Source of the DNA: Diphasiastrum complanatum
Lineage: Eukaryota > Streptophyta > Lycopodiopsida > Lycopodiales > Lycopodiaceae
Assembly: GCA_029204225.1 (NCBI GenBank)
Contig: CM055104.1
Coordinates: forward strand, 20,243,761-20,307,760
Reading direction: 5' to 3'
DNA length: 64,000 nt
Each line of letters begins with the position of its first letter. The first letter of the stretch is position 1. The notes under the pieces were generated by a model. It worked only from the letters and a program-made list of their open reading frames with translations, ran no database searches and had not been told where the DNA came from. Made by a program: the position numbers and the translations under genes. Below, piece by piece: positions 33,601 through 45,243 of the stretch.

Positions 33601-33959
33601 TCACTTTCCCAAGCGGCTCCAACATGGAGTACTTCATTAGATTCTTCAAATCCAACACAAAAAATCTTCTTCTTTCCTCCTCCATCTCTCATGCTTTCTT
33701 TGGATTTATCAATTGTTGGATTTGTTAGTTGTTGGGATTTATCTTTATTATACTTTTTGTGAGAGAGAAGAGGAAGACAGAGAGAAAAGTAAGTTTTTCT
33801 TTCACTGCAGTAGTGTTAGTGGATCCAGTGTTAATGGAGTAGTGTTAATGGTTAGCTTGCATTTAGGCATTTTGGTCTTGGCATGCTAGGGTTAGCTTTG
33901 CATTATGGATGTGATTTGTGAGAGTTATGTCCAAAAACGTTCAAAAAATGAGTGGTGAC
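33601..33959. repeat. Unassigned LTR-like relic
   Basis: 33680-33850 is the inverted counterpart of 51910-52080 (shared phrases ctctcatgctttcttt, attatactttttgtgagaga, gtgttaatg). It is probably an LTR fragment. No ORF. Confidence 0.45.
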
Positions 33960-34570
33960 CGTATTTTCTATTTTTTTTAATTTTTTGTTTCTTTTTTTAT
34001 GCAATTTCCATCCTATTTTATGTTTCCTATAATTCAATCTGAATAGGTAGTATTGTAGAGCATTGAAAGGGCTTTCTTTCTTTCCATTAATTTTTTTTTT
34101 TAATTCCGTTTAGTATTGAGCAAGTTATAAATTTTTGAAATTGGCAACAAAATTTTGTAAATTTGTCAAAATCCAGAAATTCTATTTTTTAAATTTTTGC
34201 TTCTTTTTTATTCAAATTCCGTCCTATTTTCTATTCTCTATAATTCAATTTGAATAAGTACAATTGTAGAGCGTTAAAAATGCTTTTTTTTCCATCTAAT
34301 TTTTTTTTAGTTCCGTTTAGTATTGAGCAAGTTACAAATTTTGAAGTTGGCCACAAAATTGTGTAAACTTGTCAAAGACCCAGAAACTTTCAGATTTTAG
34401 TATTTTTTTTTTGCCCTGTTTGATTCATTTTTCGCCCTACCTTCCATTCTCTATAATTTTATCTGAATAGCTAGAGCTGAAAAGCATTGAAAGTGCTTTC
34501 TGGAAATATAATTTTTTTATTATTTCATTAAGTATTGAGGAAGTTACAAGTTTTTGAAAATAAAAAAAAT
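33960..34570. repeat. gypsy-1-type leader tandem repeats, three units
   Basis: Units of about 200 bp start near 33950, 34141 and 34345 (ggcaacaaaattttgtaaat or a variant) and match 6340-6760. No gag follows here. Confidence 0.65.
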
Positions 34571-34704
34571 TCTGTGACCTTGTCATTAGCTTCAACAATG
34601 TCATTGCTAGCAGGTGCACCTATCTACAAGGATCAACATCAACAAGCATTATCTTGAGATCTTTTTTTGGATGGTGTCGACTACCCATTTGGCAATGAAC
34701 AAGG
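34571..34704. other. Short unassigned stretch
   Basis: No feature recognised; it abuts the copia-2 3' LTR. Confidence 0.4.
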
Positions 34705-35409
34705 TGTTGAATTTCGCACGTGTGGACTGTCCACTACATGTACTTGTGATCTCCTAAGGTGTGTAGATGCACCAAGATCAAGACTATATTGAGATTCAAG
34801 ATCAATCTTGAATCCTATGGCAAAAACACACTACTACATGCATTCAATCACTTCCAACTCTCACTCACACGTGTGGGAAGTATTCAAAAAATAATCTAAG
34901 TAAAAACAAGCTGCTCTCCTCGGGTAGAGAGAGAAAATGCATCATGAGCTCTCGGGTAGAGAGAGAAAGCTAGAAATCCAATAACTCACAAAATCCATGA
35001 AATCACCAAATCAATTAGCTTCAAAATGAGGAGTACAATGATACTAGTAGGTCCACGAGCTATCACTATGCTTAACTATGATTGGACCATATTTTGTCAC
35101 CTCTTGATCCTATTGGATCATTGATCCATGCACCTCTTAATTCTATTGGACTATATTCAAGCACACCTCAATTTCCTATTGGACCTCACAAGGTTCCACC
35201 TCTAAATCCTATTGGACCTCTTGGAATTCATCAAACAAAAACTTTACACTTGTCTACACTCTAATTGGCAAGTGTTTAGCCTCTTACTCTATTTTGGCTC
35301 AATAGTGGCATTACAAGTGGAAATGCATAATTTGCCATCTATGCCAAATTTATTCCTATCAACATCCTACACCTAGATGCTTGATGTAAAAAACATAAGA
35401 CCCCTAACA
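34705..35409 (-). repeat. Copia-2 3' LTR
   Basis: It contains an array of about five ATTGG-bearing units (35080-35230) and acacgtgtgg G-box-like motifs (34719, 34868). On the minus strand it begins TGTTAGGGGTC, directly after integrase codons with no polypurine tract. Confidence 0.85.
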
Positions 35410-37126
35410 CCATAGATTTTGAAGCAAGAAGATATATCCAAGTGAATCTTGTGTAGTCATCAATGAAAGTAACAAAACAAGTGGCTCCTCCCTTGCTTGT
35501 AGTTGATGAGAAATGCACATCCGAGTGGATTAACTCCAAAGGATGCTTGCTTTTGATAGAAGATCTTGTAAATGGCTTTTTGTGAGATTTAGCAATAGCA
35601 CAAGCCTCACAAGGCTTGATCTTCTTGGAGAATGACTTTGGCAAGCCAATAGCTTTGGATTCTTTGATCATAGAGAGCATGCATTTGTAGTTGGGATGTC
35701 CCAACCTCCTATGCCATAATTCCTCCATAGAGAGCTTGTTCACAAGAGCAACATTACAAGCATTCACATACTCATTTGGATCTAGTTTATAGATGCCACC
35801 AAATCTAGATCCTAATGCAAGTATCTCATCATTCTTCTTGATAGTGCAAGTATCAACATTGAATTTTACATCAAGGCCATTATCAAGCAATTGGCCAACA
35901 CTAATAAGATTCTTGATAAGCTTAGGTACATAAAGAACTCTAGAGAGAGAAATAACTTTAGAGGATGCAAGCTTCAAGGGAATGTTCCCTATGCCTTCAA
36001 TAGGACATTCAAAATCATTTGCAGTGTATATTGATTTCTTGACTCCATCATAAGGTGCAATAGAAGAGAAAGAGTCCTTGGAGCTACACATATGTGAAGA
36101 GGCTCCACTATCAATATACCATAGGCAGTCCTTCTTGGAAGGAGTAGATGAGAAACTAGAGACCATAAGAGATCTCTCTCCATCACTTGCAATAGTGTCT
36201 TCCTTCTCATTGGTAATATTGGCTTGCTTAAGTTGATTCTTCTTTTTGAAGCAATTGGTGGCATAATGACCTTTCTTGCCACAATAAAAGCACTTGATCT
36301 TCTTCTTCTTCTTGAGCTTGGATGATGAAGCATTAGAGGAATCATCTTCCTCCTCATCTTTGTCTTTGGATTTGACTTTGTCCTTGCTTGAGGATTGTTG
36401 ATGTTGGTTCTTGCTCCTCCCTTTGTGCTTATCTTTGGCAAAGAGAGCTTTGCCATCATTATGAGTGAGAGAAAGCTTGTCCATCCTCAAGATCTTGTAC
36501 TCTTGTCTTGATTCTTCTGAAATTAGCACACTTTGGAGAGCCTCCAAACTTGGTAGCTCCTCCTTAATGGCATAGGATTGGGCAAGGTTATCAAATTCAC
36601 TTCTCAAGCCATTGAGAATGACTTGAACTAGCTCATCTTGATTGATGGAATCACCAATGCAAGCAAGCTCTCTATGAATATCTTTTACTCTCAAAACATA
36701 ACTAGATGCACTCTCATCACTCTTTTGGCTACTTTGAAAGATTTGATTCCTAAGAGTGAGAAGACTAGAGGTATTCTTAGCCTCATAGATAGTCTTGAGA
36801 CAATCCCAAGCCTCTTTGGCTGTTGTACAAGTACCTATCTCCCTCAATATCTCATTAGAGACATTCATCTTAATGTAGTGGAGAGCCATCCTAGCTCTCT
36901 TTTTGTATTTTTGAACCTCTTGAAGAACTTGTGGTTCTTCTTCAAGGCCAAGAACTATGTCCATCACGTCTTGAAGGATCAAGATGGACTCCATTCTCAT
37001 TTTCCAAATTGAATAATTTGAAGTGGTCAATCTTTCGCTTGGTTCCAACAAGGATGAACCCATTGAAGACATTTGAAGTGAAGAAAACTCAAATGATGAA
37101 CAATAAATGTTGTTACACACTTTCAA
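35339..37126 (-). CDS. Copia-2 gag-protease-integrase polyprotein, truncated (595 codons)
   Basis: The ORF has no internal stops. Residues 33-210 form the copia gag domain (LTTSNYSIWKMRMES start). A lysine-rich linker follows, then a CCHC zinc knuckle at 279-292 (C279, C282, H287, C292). The protease motif WYIDSGASSHMC includes active-site D339. The integrase zinc region uses H472 and H477 with C506 and C509. The core begins with HSDV (D536, first catalytic aspartate). It ends shortly after TFIDDYTRFTWIYLL, before the second catalytic aspartate and glutamate, so integrase is dead. The last 20 or so residues are read from the LTR. An internal start at M19 or M22 is possible. Full copia polyproteins are over 1200 residues. 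Confidence 0.9.
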   Translation of the reverse strand: MKVCNNIYCSSFEFSSLQMSSMGSSLLEPSERLTTSNYSIWKMRMESILILQDVMDIVLGLEEEPQVLQEVQKYKKRARMALHYIKMNVSNEILREIGTCTTAKEAWDCLKTIYEAKNTSSLLTLRNQIFQSSQKSDESASSYVLRVKDIHRELACIGDSINQDELVQVILNGLRSEFDNLAQSYAIKEELPSLEALQSVLISEESRQEYKILRMDKLSLTHNDGKALFAKDKHKGRSKNQHQQSSSKDKVKSKDKDEEEDDSSNASSSKLKKKKKIKCFYCGKKGHYATNCFKKKNQLKQANITNEKEDTIASDGERSLMVSSFSSTPSKKDCLWYIDSGASSHMCSSKDSFSSIAPYDGVKKSIYTANDFECPIEGIGNIPLKLASSKVISLSRVLYVPKLIKNLISVGQLLDNGLDVKFNVDTCTIKKNDEILALGSRFGGIYKLDPNEYVNACNVALVNKLSMEELWHRRLGHPNYKCMLSMIKESKAIGLPKSFSKKIKPCEACAIAKSHKKPFTRSSIKSKHPLELIHSDVHFSSTTSKGGATCFVTFIDDYTRFTWIYLLASKSMVLGVLCFLHQASRCRMLIGINLA

Positions 37127-37815
37127 TAGGATCCAATAATTGAGTACTATCTCCTCCTATGAAAGATCTTGCAACAATTTGTGAATTGATTCTCACTAGC
37201 TACTCAAATCTCTCTAAAACAAGATCTATTTCACATCAAATGATGGAGTATAGGCAAAGTTAGGATCTAACACTCTTAGCACGTGTGAAATACACTAAGA
37301 AACCAAATTTGACTCAAATACAATGATATTGCATGAAACAAAATGGCTAAGATCTCAAAACAGTGCCTAGGTCACATATAGATGAGATTGGCAAGCATAC
37401 AACTGTGATTTTGGATCAACCAAGCAATCTCTTGACCAAACCAAATGTGTCCACCCAGGTCTAGGTGCCCTACCTAACCCTCTTCAAAAGCTTATAACTT
37501 TTGATTGGCTCAACCAAATGGAATGAAACTGATTGCAACAGAAACTAGACAAAAATAGCTTCAAAACAAGCTATCAAGCAAGATAAATGGAGCAAACATG
37601 AGAGAGAACTTCCAAACTGAAATTGGATCTTCCTCACACGTGTCTGAGCACCTGATTTCGTACAGTATCAGGTCAGACCCAATCAATGTCCTTTTGATCT
37701 CTTTTGATCCAAGATTGAACAAGATAGCTAGGAAAATGGGCCTTGACAACTTCTAGCACAAGATTGATGAAAATTTTTCACTTAGATGGATCAAAATGCA
37801 TGGTAACCTTAGGTA
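37127..37815 (-). other. Copia-2 untranslated leader
   Basis: The stretch between the primer-binding site and gag contains cacgtgtg motifs (37279, 37637). No other feature. Confidence 0.6.
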
Positions 37816-37828
37816 GGCTCTGATACCA
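37816..37828 (-). other. Copia-2 primer-binding site
   Basis: tggtatcagagcc on the minus strand directly follows the LTR, complementary to initiator tRNA-Met. Confidence 0.9.
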
Positions 37829-38533
37829 TGTTGAATTTCGCACGTGTGGACTGTCCACTACATGTACTTGTGATCTCCTAAGGTGTGTAGATGCACCAAG
37901 ATCAAGACTATATTGAGATTCAAGATCAATCTTGAATCCTATGGCAAAAACACACTACTACATGCATTCAATCACTTCCAACTCTCACTCACACGTGTGG
38001 GAAGTATTCAAAAAATAATCTAAGTAAAAACAAGCTGCTCTCCTCGGGTAGAGAGAGAAAATGCATCATGAGCTCTCGGGTAGAGAGAGAAAGCTAGAAA
38101 TCCAATAACTCACAAAATCCATGAAATCACCAAATCAATTAGCTTCAAAATGAGGAGTACAATGATACTAGTAGGTCCACGAGCTATCACTATGCTTAAC
38201 TATGATTGGACCATATTTTGTCACCTCTTGATCCTATTGGATCATTGATCCATGCACCTCTTAATTCTATTGGACTATATTCAAGCACACCTCAATTTCC
38301 TATTGGACCTCACAAGGTTCCACCTCTAAATCCTATTGGACCTCTTGGAATTCATCAAACAAAAACTTTACACTTGTCTACACTCTAATTGGCAAGTGTT
38401 TAGCCTCTTACTCTATTTTGGCTCAATAGTGGCATTACAAGTGGAAATGCATAATTTGCCATCTATGCCAAATTTATTCCTATCAACATCCTACACCTAG
38501 ATGCTTGATGTAAAAAACATAAGACCCCTATCT
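37829..38533 (-). repeat. Copia-2 5' LTR
   Basis: Identical by eye to 34705-35409 up to cccctа-type ends; then the flanking sequence differs. It carries the same ATTGG array at 38205-38355. Confidence 0.85.
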
Positions 38534-39289
38534 ATCTTCCCTCTACACTTATACCATGGCCTTTCCTGATCTTACTTTCTACGTCCCTCCTTCCTACCCT
38601 TATTCAGTTGACCTCTATTCTTTTAGCTCAATTTTATCGTGTTAGCTTTTGCTTTGTTAGGCTAATTGAAAGAGGAGACCCAATCAAAGTGTTTGGCTTG
38701 TTAGATATCTTTTGTCCATGTTCTTAATATAAAAAAAATCTCTTTTGTTTTGGTTCAACATTGTCTAGTTTTTCTTTTTTCTTTTTTGTGTTATAAGCTG
38801 ATACACAGAAAACATTTTGGGTCCACGAAAGAATAAATAGTGATATTTTTTTGTTTGCCAATTCGCATTTTCATTTTGTAGTTTAGTTTATATTAAAATT
38901 TTAATGCATTTAAAAGAGAGATGACCCATAACAAACCTTGGGCTTGTCAAAGTTTGTTTTCTTGTGTTTTGTTTTGTTAAAAAATTCCAAGAAATTTTTT
39001 TTATTCTTTTACTTGATTGATGAGATAAAAGAGTTGGCCACTTCTAAAACTCATTATTAACCTGGATTGTAGCTTTTCGTTTGAATAGATATAGATTTAA
39101 TTTAAAATGGTAGTTTGATAAGTTGGAGACTTACTTTTGCATGTACCCCAAAGGTCTCATTCAAGAGGTGATGATTGATCCATTGTAGATCATACAATAC
39201 CAGACATATTTTGTACAAGTCTACATCTCTACCACTTACAAGTTCTACTATGATGCTTACAAGTTTTATCATTCGTTTTACTTCGTAGC
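38534..39289. other. No gene recognised
   Basis: AT-rich sequence with poly-T runs. No LTR edge, RNA gene or supported ORF. Confidence 0.5.
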
Positions 39290-40172
39290 CTCTATATGCC
39301 TATACTATGGATGATAAATCTAATGCTACTAGGAAAGAATATCAAATGTGTGTGCCCAAGAAGGGTGAGGTAAAAATTTAAGCTCTATGTGATGAGCCAA
39401 GCTAATGTAATACAGATGGAGGATACACAGATAGAGAAAACATAGTGATAAATGAAATCAAATCTTGGTTTATGATCTTAGTTATCACAATGTTTTACAT
39501 GGTGTTGTCCCTAGTAGTGGAGGCTTTAAGCTTAGGGTTAGGGATAAGGTCGGCCTTATTGAGATTTTCATGTGGAGTGCTAAGAAAGTTGGAAAAGGTT
39601 CGTCTACCTTCAAAGTGCAAGGTTATGTGATGCACAAGGTAGCACTGACCAATGAGGATGGTGACTTCACATATATTCTAGGAAAAGTCCTTGATAAGAT
39701 CTATCTTTACATTTTGGATAATGAATTCTGAAGATTAGACTCTGCCAACACACTATTCTCAAGAACTTTTTTTATTTTATTTGACAATTAGAAACATGGT
39801 GAGTTTTCTTTCAATGTTTTTTTTTAAATTTTAGAGGAAAATTTTCTTTTCCATGCTCAACATAGGATTTTTGAAAATAATTTTATTTCTATGTTTTCTT
39901 TAGAGCTTAAAACAAACCAATGTGACCACTTACAAGGGTTTGGCTCTCTCCACCATTAAGACTATCCAAGCTGAGGGATACACCCAAGGAACTCCTTTGA
40001 AATTCCTTCAAAGAAAAAATGTAGCTCGTTAGAAACTTCCCAAGAAGATCCTAACCAACCTAGAACTGGTAGGACCTTGGGTTCAAAAAAATGAGCAAGA
40101 AAGACCACTACCCAAAGCATGTTAAAAAATAGATCACAAAGATCCATTTATGCCCTTTGATCTTTAGCTAAT
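39290..40172 (+). repeat. Family K relic, copy 1
   Basis: 39290-39515 recurs directly at 45011-45243, and 39515-40172 recurs inverted at 53475-54137. A broken plus-strand frame reads YHNVLHGVVPSSGGFKLRVR, then DKVGLIEIFMWSAKKVGKGS, then YVMHKVALTNEDGDFTYIL up to a stop at 39731. Similarity between copies extends past the frame. The protein is not recognised. Confidence 0.55.
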
Positions 40173-40779
40173 ATGGAGATCACGTCTAGCATCATTACAA
40201 ATGTAGAAATCATGCATCTACTAGACATAGAAGATGAAAACTCAATAAGAACTTGTCATAAACACTTAGATATGTTAATTTATTGTTCTCGTTCATACAA
40301 AAGTTGTACAACAACAATACCCAGGATCCAAACACATAAGAAAAATAGCATTCTAAACACAAAATTTCACTATATCACCACCAAGATGCAAAAATGGATG
40401 TAGAAACTTAAAGGGATATCTTCCATAAGAATGAATGAGAGATATGGGTTCTTCCCACACTTGTAGCCTATTCATAATAGCAACTTGCCCTATTTGGATG
40501 TTCTTGCACAAGCTTATCAGCTTATGGAAGTTTCTAGATATTTTCCAAGACCTAGATCTAACATGACTAGATTCAATGCATGTAAATGAGCCAATAACAA
40601 TAGGTCTATATGCGACCTTATCAACTTTCCTTTTTCAAAAATAGTAAATCCACTATTCTAAGGCCTTATTAGCTAATTTATAACTTTCTACCTCTAAGGT
40701 AAAAAATGCATATTGACCAAAAGCAAAGAACATTAAGCTAGCATTCTTACCATTTGAAAGCTGACACAGAGGAGCAGAG

Positions 40780-40781
<2 letters not shown>
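40173..40781. other. No gene recognised
   Basis: One AT-rich open frame of 76 codons (40173-40403) has no support from copies or motifs. Confidence 0.45.

Positions 40782-40839
<58 letters not shown>
40782..40839. repeat. (GA)n microsatellite
   Basis: About 58 bp of nearly pure GA dinucleotides. Frames through it are artefacts. A short (agta)n run follows at 41001-41016. Confidence 0.95.
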
Positions 40840-40840
<1 letters not shown>

Positions 40841-41330
40841 TGCATGTGCCAATCGAAAAAAAACAGCCAGCGCGATCCAGAAATAAAGCCAATCGCTATC
40901 CAATCTACCCTCCCATCGCGATCCAAAAATGAAGCCTCCAAAATGTGCGAGAGAGAGAATTGGGATTTTTGAATCCAGCCTCCAAAACGCACGAGAGAGA
41001 AAGTAAGTAAGTAAGTCTATATTAACGTCTACTTGGCACCCAAGGGTGCATGAGACAAAAGTGTACATCTGTTTACAATAAAACTTATGGCTATCCAACA
41101 GTAATGAAAACTACTTCAATTTAACTCAACTAAAAACCTTGAAAAACTCTCTCTATATTAAAATTGTCTCTCACTCGAGGAAGCTGAAAGCTGAAAGTAC
41201 TACTCATCTACTCATCTCTCACATTAGAGAGGAAGATGAGACCTAGAGACAATACAATCCATATCTTATGGAGGAGAGGAAACTGGAGATAACATCATGA
41301 GGAGCACAGTCATGTTTAAGAGGCATAACA
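40840..41330. other. No gene recognised
   Basis: Repeated gatcca or cgagagagag phrases near 40870-41000; otherwise unremarkable. Confidence 0.4.
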
Positions 41331-41358
41331 AAGTTGTGTCTCCCTCATGAAAAATGGC

Positions 41359-42155
41359 TCATTTCCTCACAGACTTAGCTTTTTCAAAAAGTTTTTTACG
41401 TTCCTTCCATTCTAAAGATGTTAGGTCTTCATTGATGTAAATCTCTGTACCCTTGAGCTGACCACGATGTTGAAGGACTTTTTGACGATGCTCATATTCC
41501 TTCAAATGGATAAATACAATAGAAGAGTCAAACTTACTTTGCCAAGCATGTTCCAAGCAATCTTTGACATAACCGAGAGTAGAGGAAATTAACTCCTTAG
41601 CTGCAGTGATTGGGTCAATATTTGGAGAAGAGGAAATCTTGCATACATGAACATTTAGGGCTTTGTGGTCACTTCTTGCTTGTTCTTAGATTGCTTGTGA
41701 AATCGCTCCAAACTCTTCTCCTATGATCTCTTGAACAAATCTGCCCATGTCTTTGTCGAAGAAGTTGTCCTCTCCTCCAAAGCTTTTACTTGTTTTGGAA
41801 ACTCCTTTGCAACCTCCTGGGTTGGCACATAGAATCAAGTTTCATTTGCAGTTTCTCAAAAGTTACATTTTGAGCCAATATTTTTTCTTCCACACATCCA
41901 ATTTTGAGACCTTGTTCATGCAAGAGAGATGCAAGACGCAGCATGAAGAAACTTGCATTTTATATCATATACAAATTGTCTAAGTTTTGGAGGTATTGCA
42001 ACAGACGTAGAGGCCTGAGTTACATCAAGAGCAACGACCATCATTTCCCAAATAGCAGCCACAGCTGCCATCGCTCTGTCTACGTTTTCTTCTATCCCAT
42101 GCTCTATTAGGAACAACCACCCCTGCACACATCTCTGGACGTGTTGTTGTAGCAA
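41359..42155 (-). pseudogene. Unidentified retroelement-like ORF relic (possible LINE ORF1)
   Basis: The minus-strand frame 41556-41359 ends with LKGTEIYINEDLTSLEWKER then KKLFEKA, the pattern of a basic tail with an INEDLT motif that I associate with plant LINE first ORFs. Farther upstream, a 79-codon frame (42155-41916) is helical. Frames are broken between. No endonuclease or reverse transcriptase lies downstream within the window. Confidence 0.4.
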
Positions 42156-43400
42156 TCTGGCCGCATTCCAGGCCGCTCACATAGACCTATTCTCCTCTGA
42201 AAATCCAAAGCAACTTCTGGCATGTAAGAATTTGTTGCTGTGCCTACATAGGATGTGTTATAGAAAAAAGAAATAAGTGATCCCGCACCTCACCAATGTC
42301 GGGCTCCTGTGATGTGGGAACCTAGTCAGATGTCAGATGTGTTAACAAACCAAATGAGTGAGTTTAGTGTTCTATTTCTACACCTAATCATCATGTTAAA
42401 TGATCTGAATCTATTGTTGACAGTGTTTCTGTCGATGTGAAGGCCATCGTTGTCTATCGTCTGAAGGCCATTCATGCTTAAGCATGGATCAAGACCAAAT
42501 GTGCTAGAGTCTCAAACCCTCAGAAACTTGATTATGAAGGTTGTTTGTAGCCGTTCTTCTGCTATTCTAAAGGTCTGACACCATTCGAGGCTGTTGTTGA
42601 CAATGTTTCTGTCAATGTGAAGGCCATCGCTGCCTACTGTCTAAAGGTCATTCATGCTTGTTGTCGCTGAAATCTACCGCTCGATTGCTCTGCTAATTTT
42701 AAGGCAATAACTCATGAGAGACCTCAACGACCTGCTGTCATGAAAGTCTTGCTATAGGGCGAATGAAGAGGTGCACAAGGCATGGATCAAGACTCATTGT
42801 GCTGGAGTGTGAATAATATGTTTCTCAAACCCTCACGTTAGAGAAGTTTTAAATTGGGCTTTGGGTTTTTTTAAATTTTTGAAAAACGATTTGTGAGATT
42901 GTTAAAGAAAGTCTTCCTATACATACACAAACTTTGTTTTGCAAAAAGATTAATATAGGTATGTGTTTTGATCAAAACTAGTGTTTTTTTGAATAAATGA
43001 AGTGTTTGAAGTTTTGATTTTCATTTTAAAGTTCTATTTTTTAGCCTTGTGAATTTGAAAATCAGATTTGAAAAGTGAAGTTGTCATCCAAACTTCATTA
43101 GTTACACCTTTCTATCTCCTAATGTAAGAAAGCAATGGTAGTGTAACTTTGTGCATAAAACAAGTTTTGAAGTTCTATTTTTTGTCATTATGAAGTTCTG
43201 ATTTTCAGACTTGTAAATCTGAAAATCAGATCTGAAAATTGAAGTTTTCATAAAGCTTCATTAGTTATCCATTTCTAGACACTAATTTCTTGGTTTTGGA
43301 AATCTAGAATAGTGAGAAATGTGCACTTTGGTTGCTTTTGAAATGACAACTGGAATTGGAATTTGTTGGAAGTATTTCTAGTGTGTGCGGTGGCTAGATC
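42156..43400. repeat. Region with short direct repeats
   Basis: A 70-bp segment (gttgttgaca start, then gtgaaggccatcg) occurs at 42413-42482 and 42592-42661. The phrase catggatcaaga recurs at 42485 and 42782. About 43015-43130 and 43165-43285 are two copies of a leader-like unit (gttctattttt, then aaaatcagat, then cttcattagtta). No ORF. Confidence 0.5.
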
Positions 43401-43757
43401 TACTTACAGGTGTAGTATAGGGATGTAGAGATTCGTCCACTTTTTAAGTTTCTACCAAGGTTCAAACTGAAATGCAAAACTAAGAAGTAATGACGGAAGC
43501 ACTAAGGCTTACCCAACTAGTGCTCAAAACGAAAATGAAACTATCTAAGGTGACAAAATATAAACCCTTGCTAAGGCTTACCCAACTAGCAAGGTGTTTA
43601 ATCTAAATTCTACTTAACATCCAAAGGGTAATAAAATAATATTGTGATTAATATTAAGCAAATAAGCAATAAAGAATATGCCACAATAAACCGATGAGGA
43701 GGAGGCAAGAGGAGGCCCGAGCACCTTCCCTCAAGCTATGCACCTTTCTATCGCGAA
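43401..43757. other. No gene recognised
   Basis: The phrase aaggcttacccaactag occurs twice (43504, 43570). Nothing else. Confidence 0.4.
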
Positions 43758-44655
43758 GAGCTAGACTGAGCTCGACTGATAATCAGTCGTGAATTAGTCG
43801 TGAAAGGCAAGACTAAATATTAGTCGCAAATAACTAGACTAATAATAATTCACGAAGAACAGACTACCAGATTAAGCAATAAGAAAGTCAGACAGAATGT
43901 AGAAAAAAAACATAGCAATATTGACACAAATCTGAATGTAGAATAACAGAGCTGTAATTAGATTAAGTATAGCGAAATATATAGGTCAATAATGCAGGTG
44001 AGCACAAGACAATAGTGGACAAAACCGCGTGCTTCACAAAGCTAATCCAATTTGTAAAAGTGATAAGCCTATTACTTACATTACAAAGAATCGATGCACG
44101 AAAGCATCTACTTAGTCTATCTCTGATAAGCTTCTGATGCTGTGTATTGTTTCATACACTTGATGCTTGTTTCTCACATCTGGTATGTGAATACGCAGAT
44201 GGTATTCAATATATATACATAATTTTTTACAGGTGTGCAGATGAAGAAAGTACAAAGTGGATGTGCTGTCTGTGGGAGATCGTGGGTGGCTGCTGTCATT
44301 GTCAAATCTAATTGCACAGTTGCATGGGATGAGCGTGAGGAGGTCGTGATGTCAGCCTCCACTAAAGTGAACGTTGATGAAGATGCGAAAAATGCGACAC
44401 TCTGACAAATGCCTTAAAAACTGATTTATAGGGTACCTGAGACCGTGAAGGGCAACTTTGGTATTTGTAGGGCAGTGTCGTCTTTTTCGCCTTTCTTGCC
44501 TGTGGAAATTCACTTGTATTTATGTAGACAGTCGCATTTTATTCGTCTGTCTTATTTTACATGTAAATACGTAGACTGTGCGACAACACGAGTAAAAATG
44601 CAGCAGCATGAATGGAGGCAGATTAACATAGGATTTAGGAGAGTAAAGGAGATGA
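43758..44655 (-). mobile_element. Copia A LTR fragment (minus)
   Basis: Reverse complement of roughly 9440-10325 in the full LTR. It is truncated at 43758 and has lost the TGTTGG end where family F begins. Confidence 0.85.
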
Positions 44656-45010
44656 AGAAACTCTTGGATTATGTTATTGTTATCTCATCAAATAAAATAG
44701 GCAAAAGAAACAATTAATCATAGCATGGGGACCAAGCTCAAGTATCATAGTTTCCCATAAAATTGTTTCCATGGACAATATTAGTAGCTCATGGTTAATG
44801 GCAAGGAGTCCATCATGGCAAAATCATCTATGGCTTGAGAGGTAAGCTATTGAGAAAATCAAATTAACTACATCAACATAGAACACTTCACCTATTTTGA
44901 GGTCGATAGACCACCCAAGAAGGTCATCGTCTCATAGGATGTTACTAAATTTCTTTTATAGTTATTATCCTCTAGAAGATGGTGGGTCTATGCATGTCTT
45001 GGACTAGTGG
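44656..45010 (+). repeat. Family F relic, copy 2
   Basis: Inverted match to 7310-7690 (catggggaccaagctcaag, then gtcgatagaccacccaag). It contains several stops. Confidence 0.55.
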
Positions 45011-45243
45011 GACTCTATATGCCTATACTATGGATCATAAATCTAATGCTACAAGGAAAGAATATCAAATGTGTGTGCCCAAGAAGGGTGAGGTAAAAAT
45101 TTAAGCTCTATGTGATGAGCCAAGCCAATGTAGATGAAATACAAATGGAGGATACACAGATCGAGAAAACATAGCGATAAATGAAGTCAAATCTTGGCTT
45201 ATGATCTTAGTTATCACAATGTTTTACATGGTGTTGTCCCTAC
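45011..45243 (+). repeat. Family K 5' part, copy 2
   Basis: Direct match to 39290-39515 (cctatactatggat, then tgtgtgcccaagaagggtga). Confidence 0.65.

Larger units (their letters stand above)
34705..38533 (-). mobile_element. Copia-2: young, internally deleted copia element
   Basis: Two LTRs of about 705 bp (34705-35409 and 37829-38533) look identical by eye throughout. The primer-binding site lies inside the 5' LTR (minus sense), and gag-pol is one clean ORF until it runs into the 3' LTR inside integrase. Reverse transcriptase, RNase H and the polypurine tract are missing. I see no matching target duplication at 34700-34704 and 38534-38538. Identical LTRs imply recent formation, so proteins from an autonomous relative probably mobilised it. 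Confidence 0.88.

Noticed and set aside
35082-35264. 60-codon frame repeated at 38206 and, in related form, at 62863
   Set aside because: It lies wholly within LTR sequence, and its PLNPIGPL-type repeats are simply the ATTGG minisatellite read in frame.
36638-37143. Plus-strand frames over copia-2 gag
   Set aside because: They are antisense shadows of the intact minus-strand gag ORF.
40653-41098. Ser/Leu- and Arg/Glu-repeat proteins
   Set aside because: They are translations of the (GA)n microsatellite.
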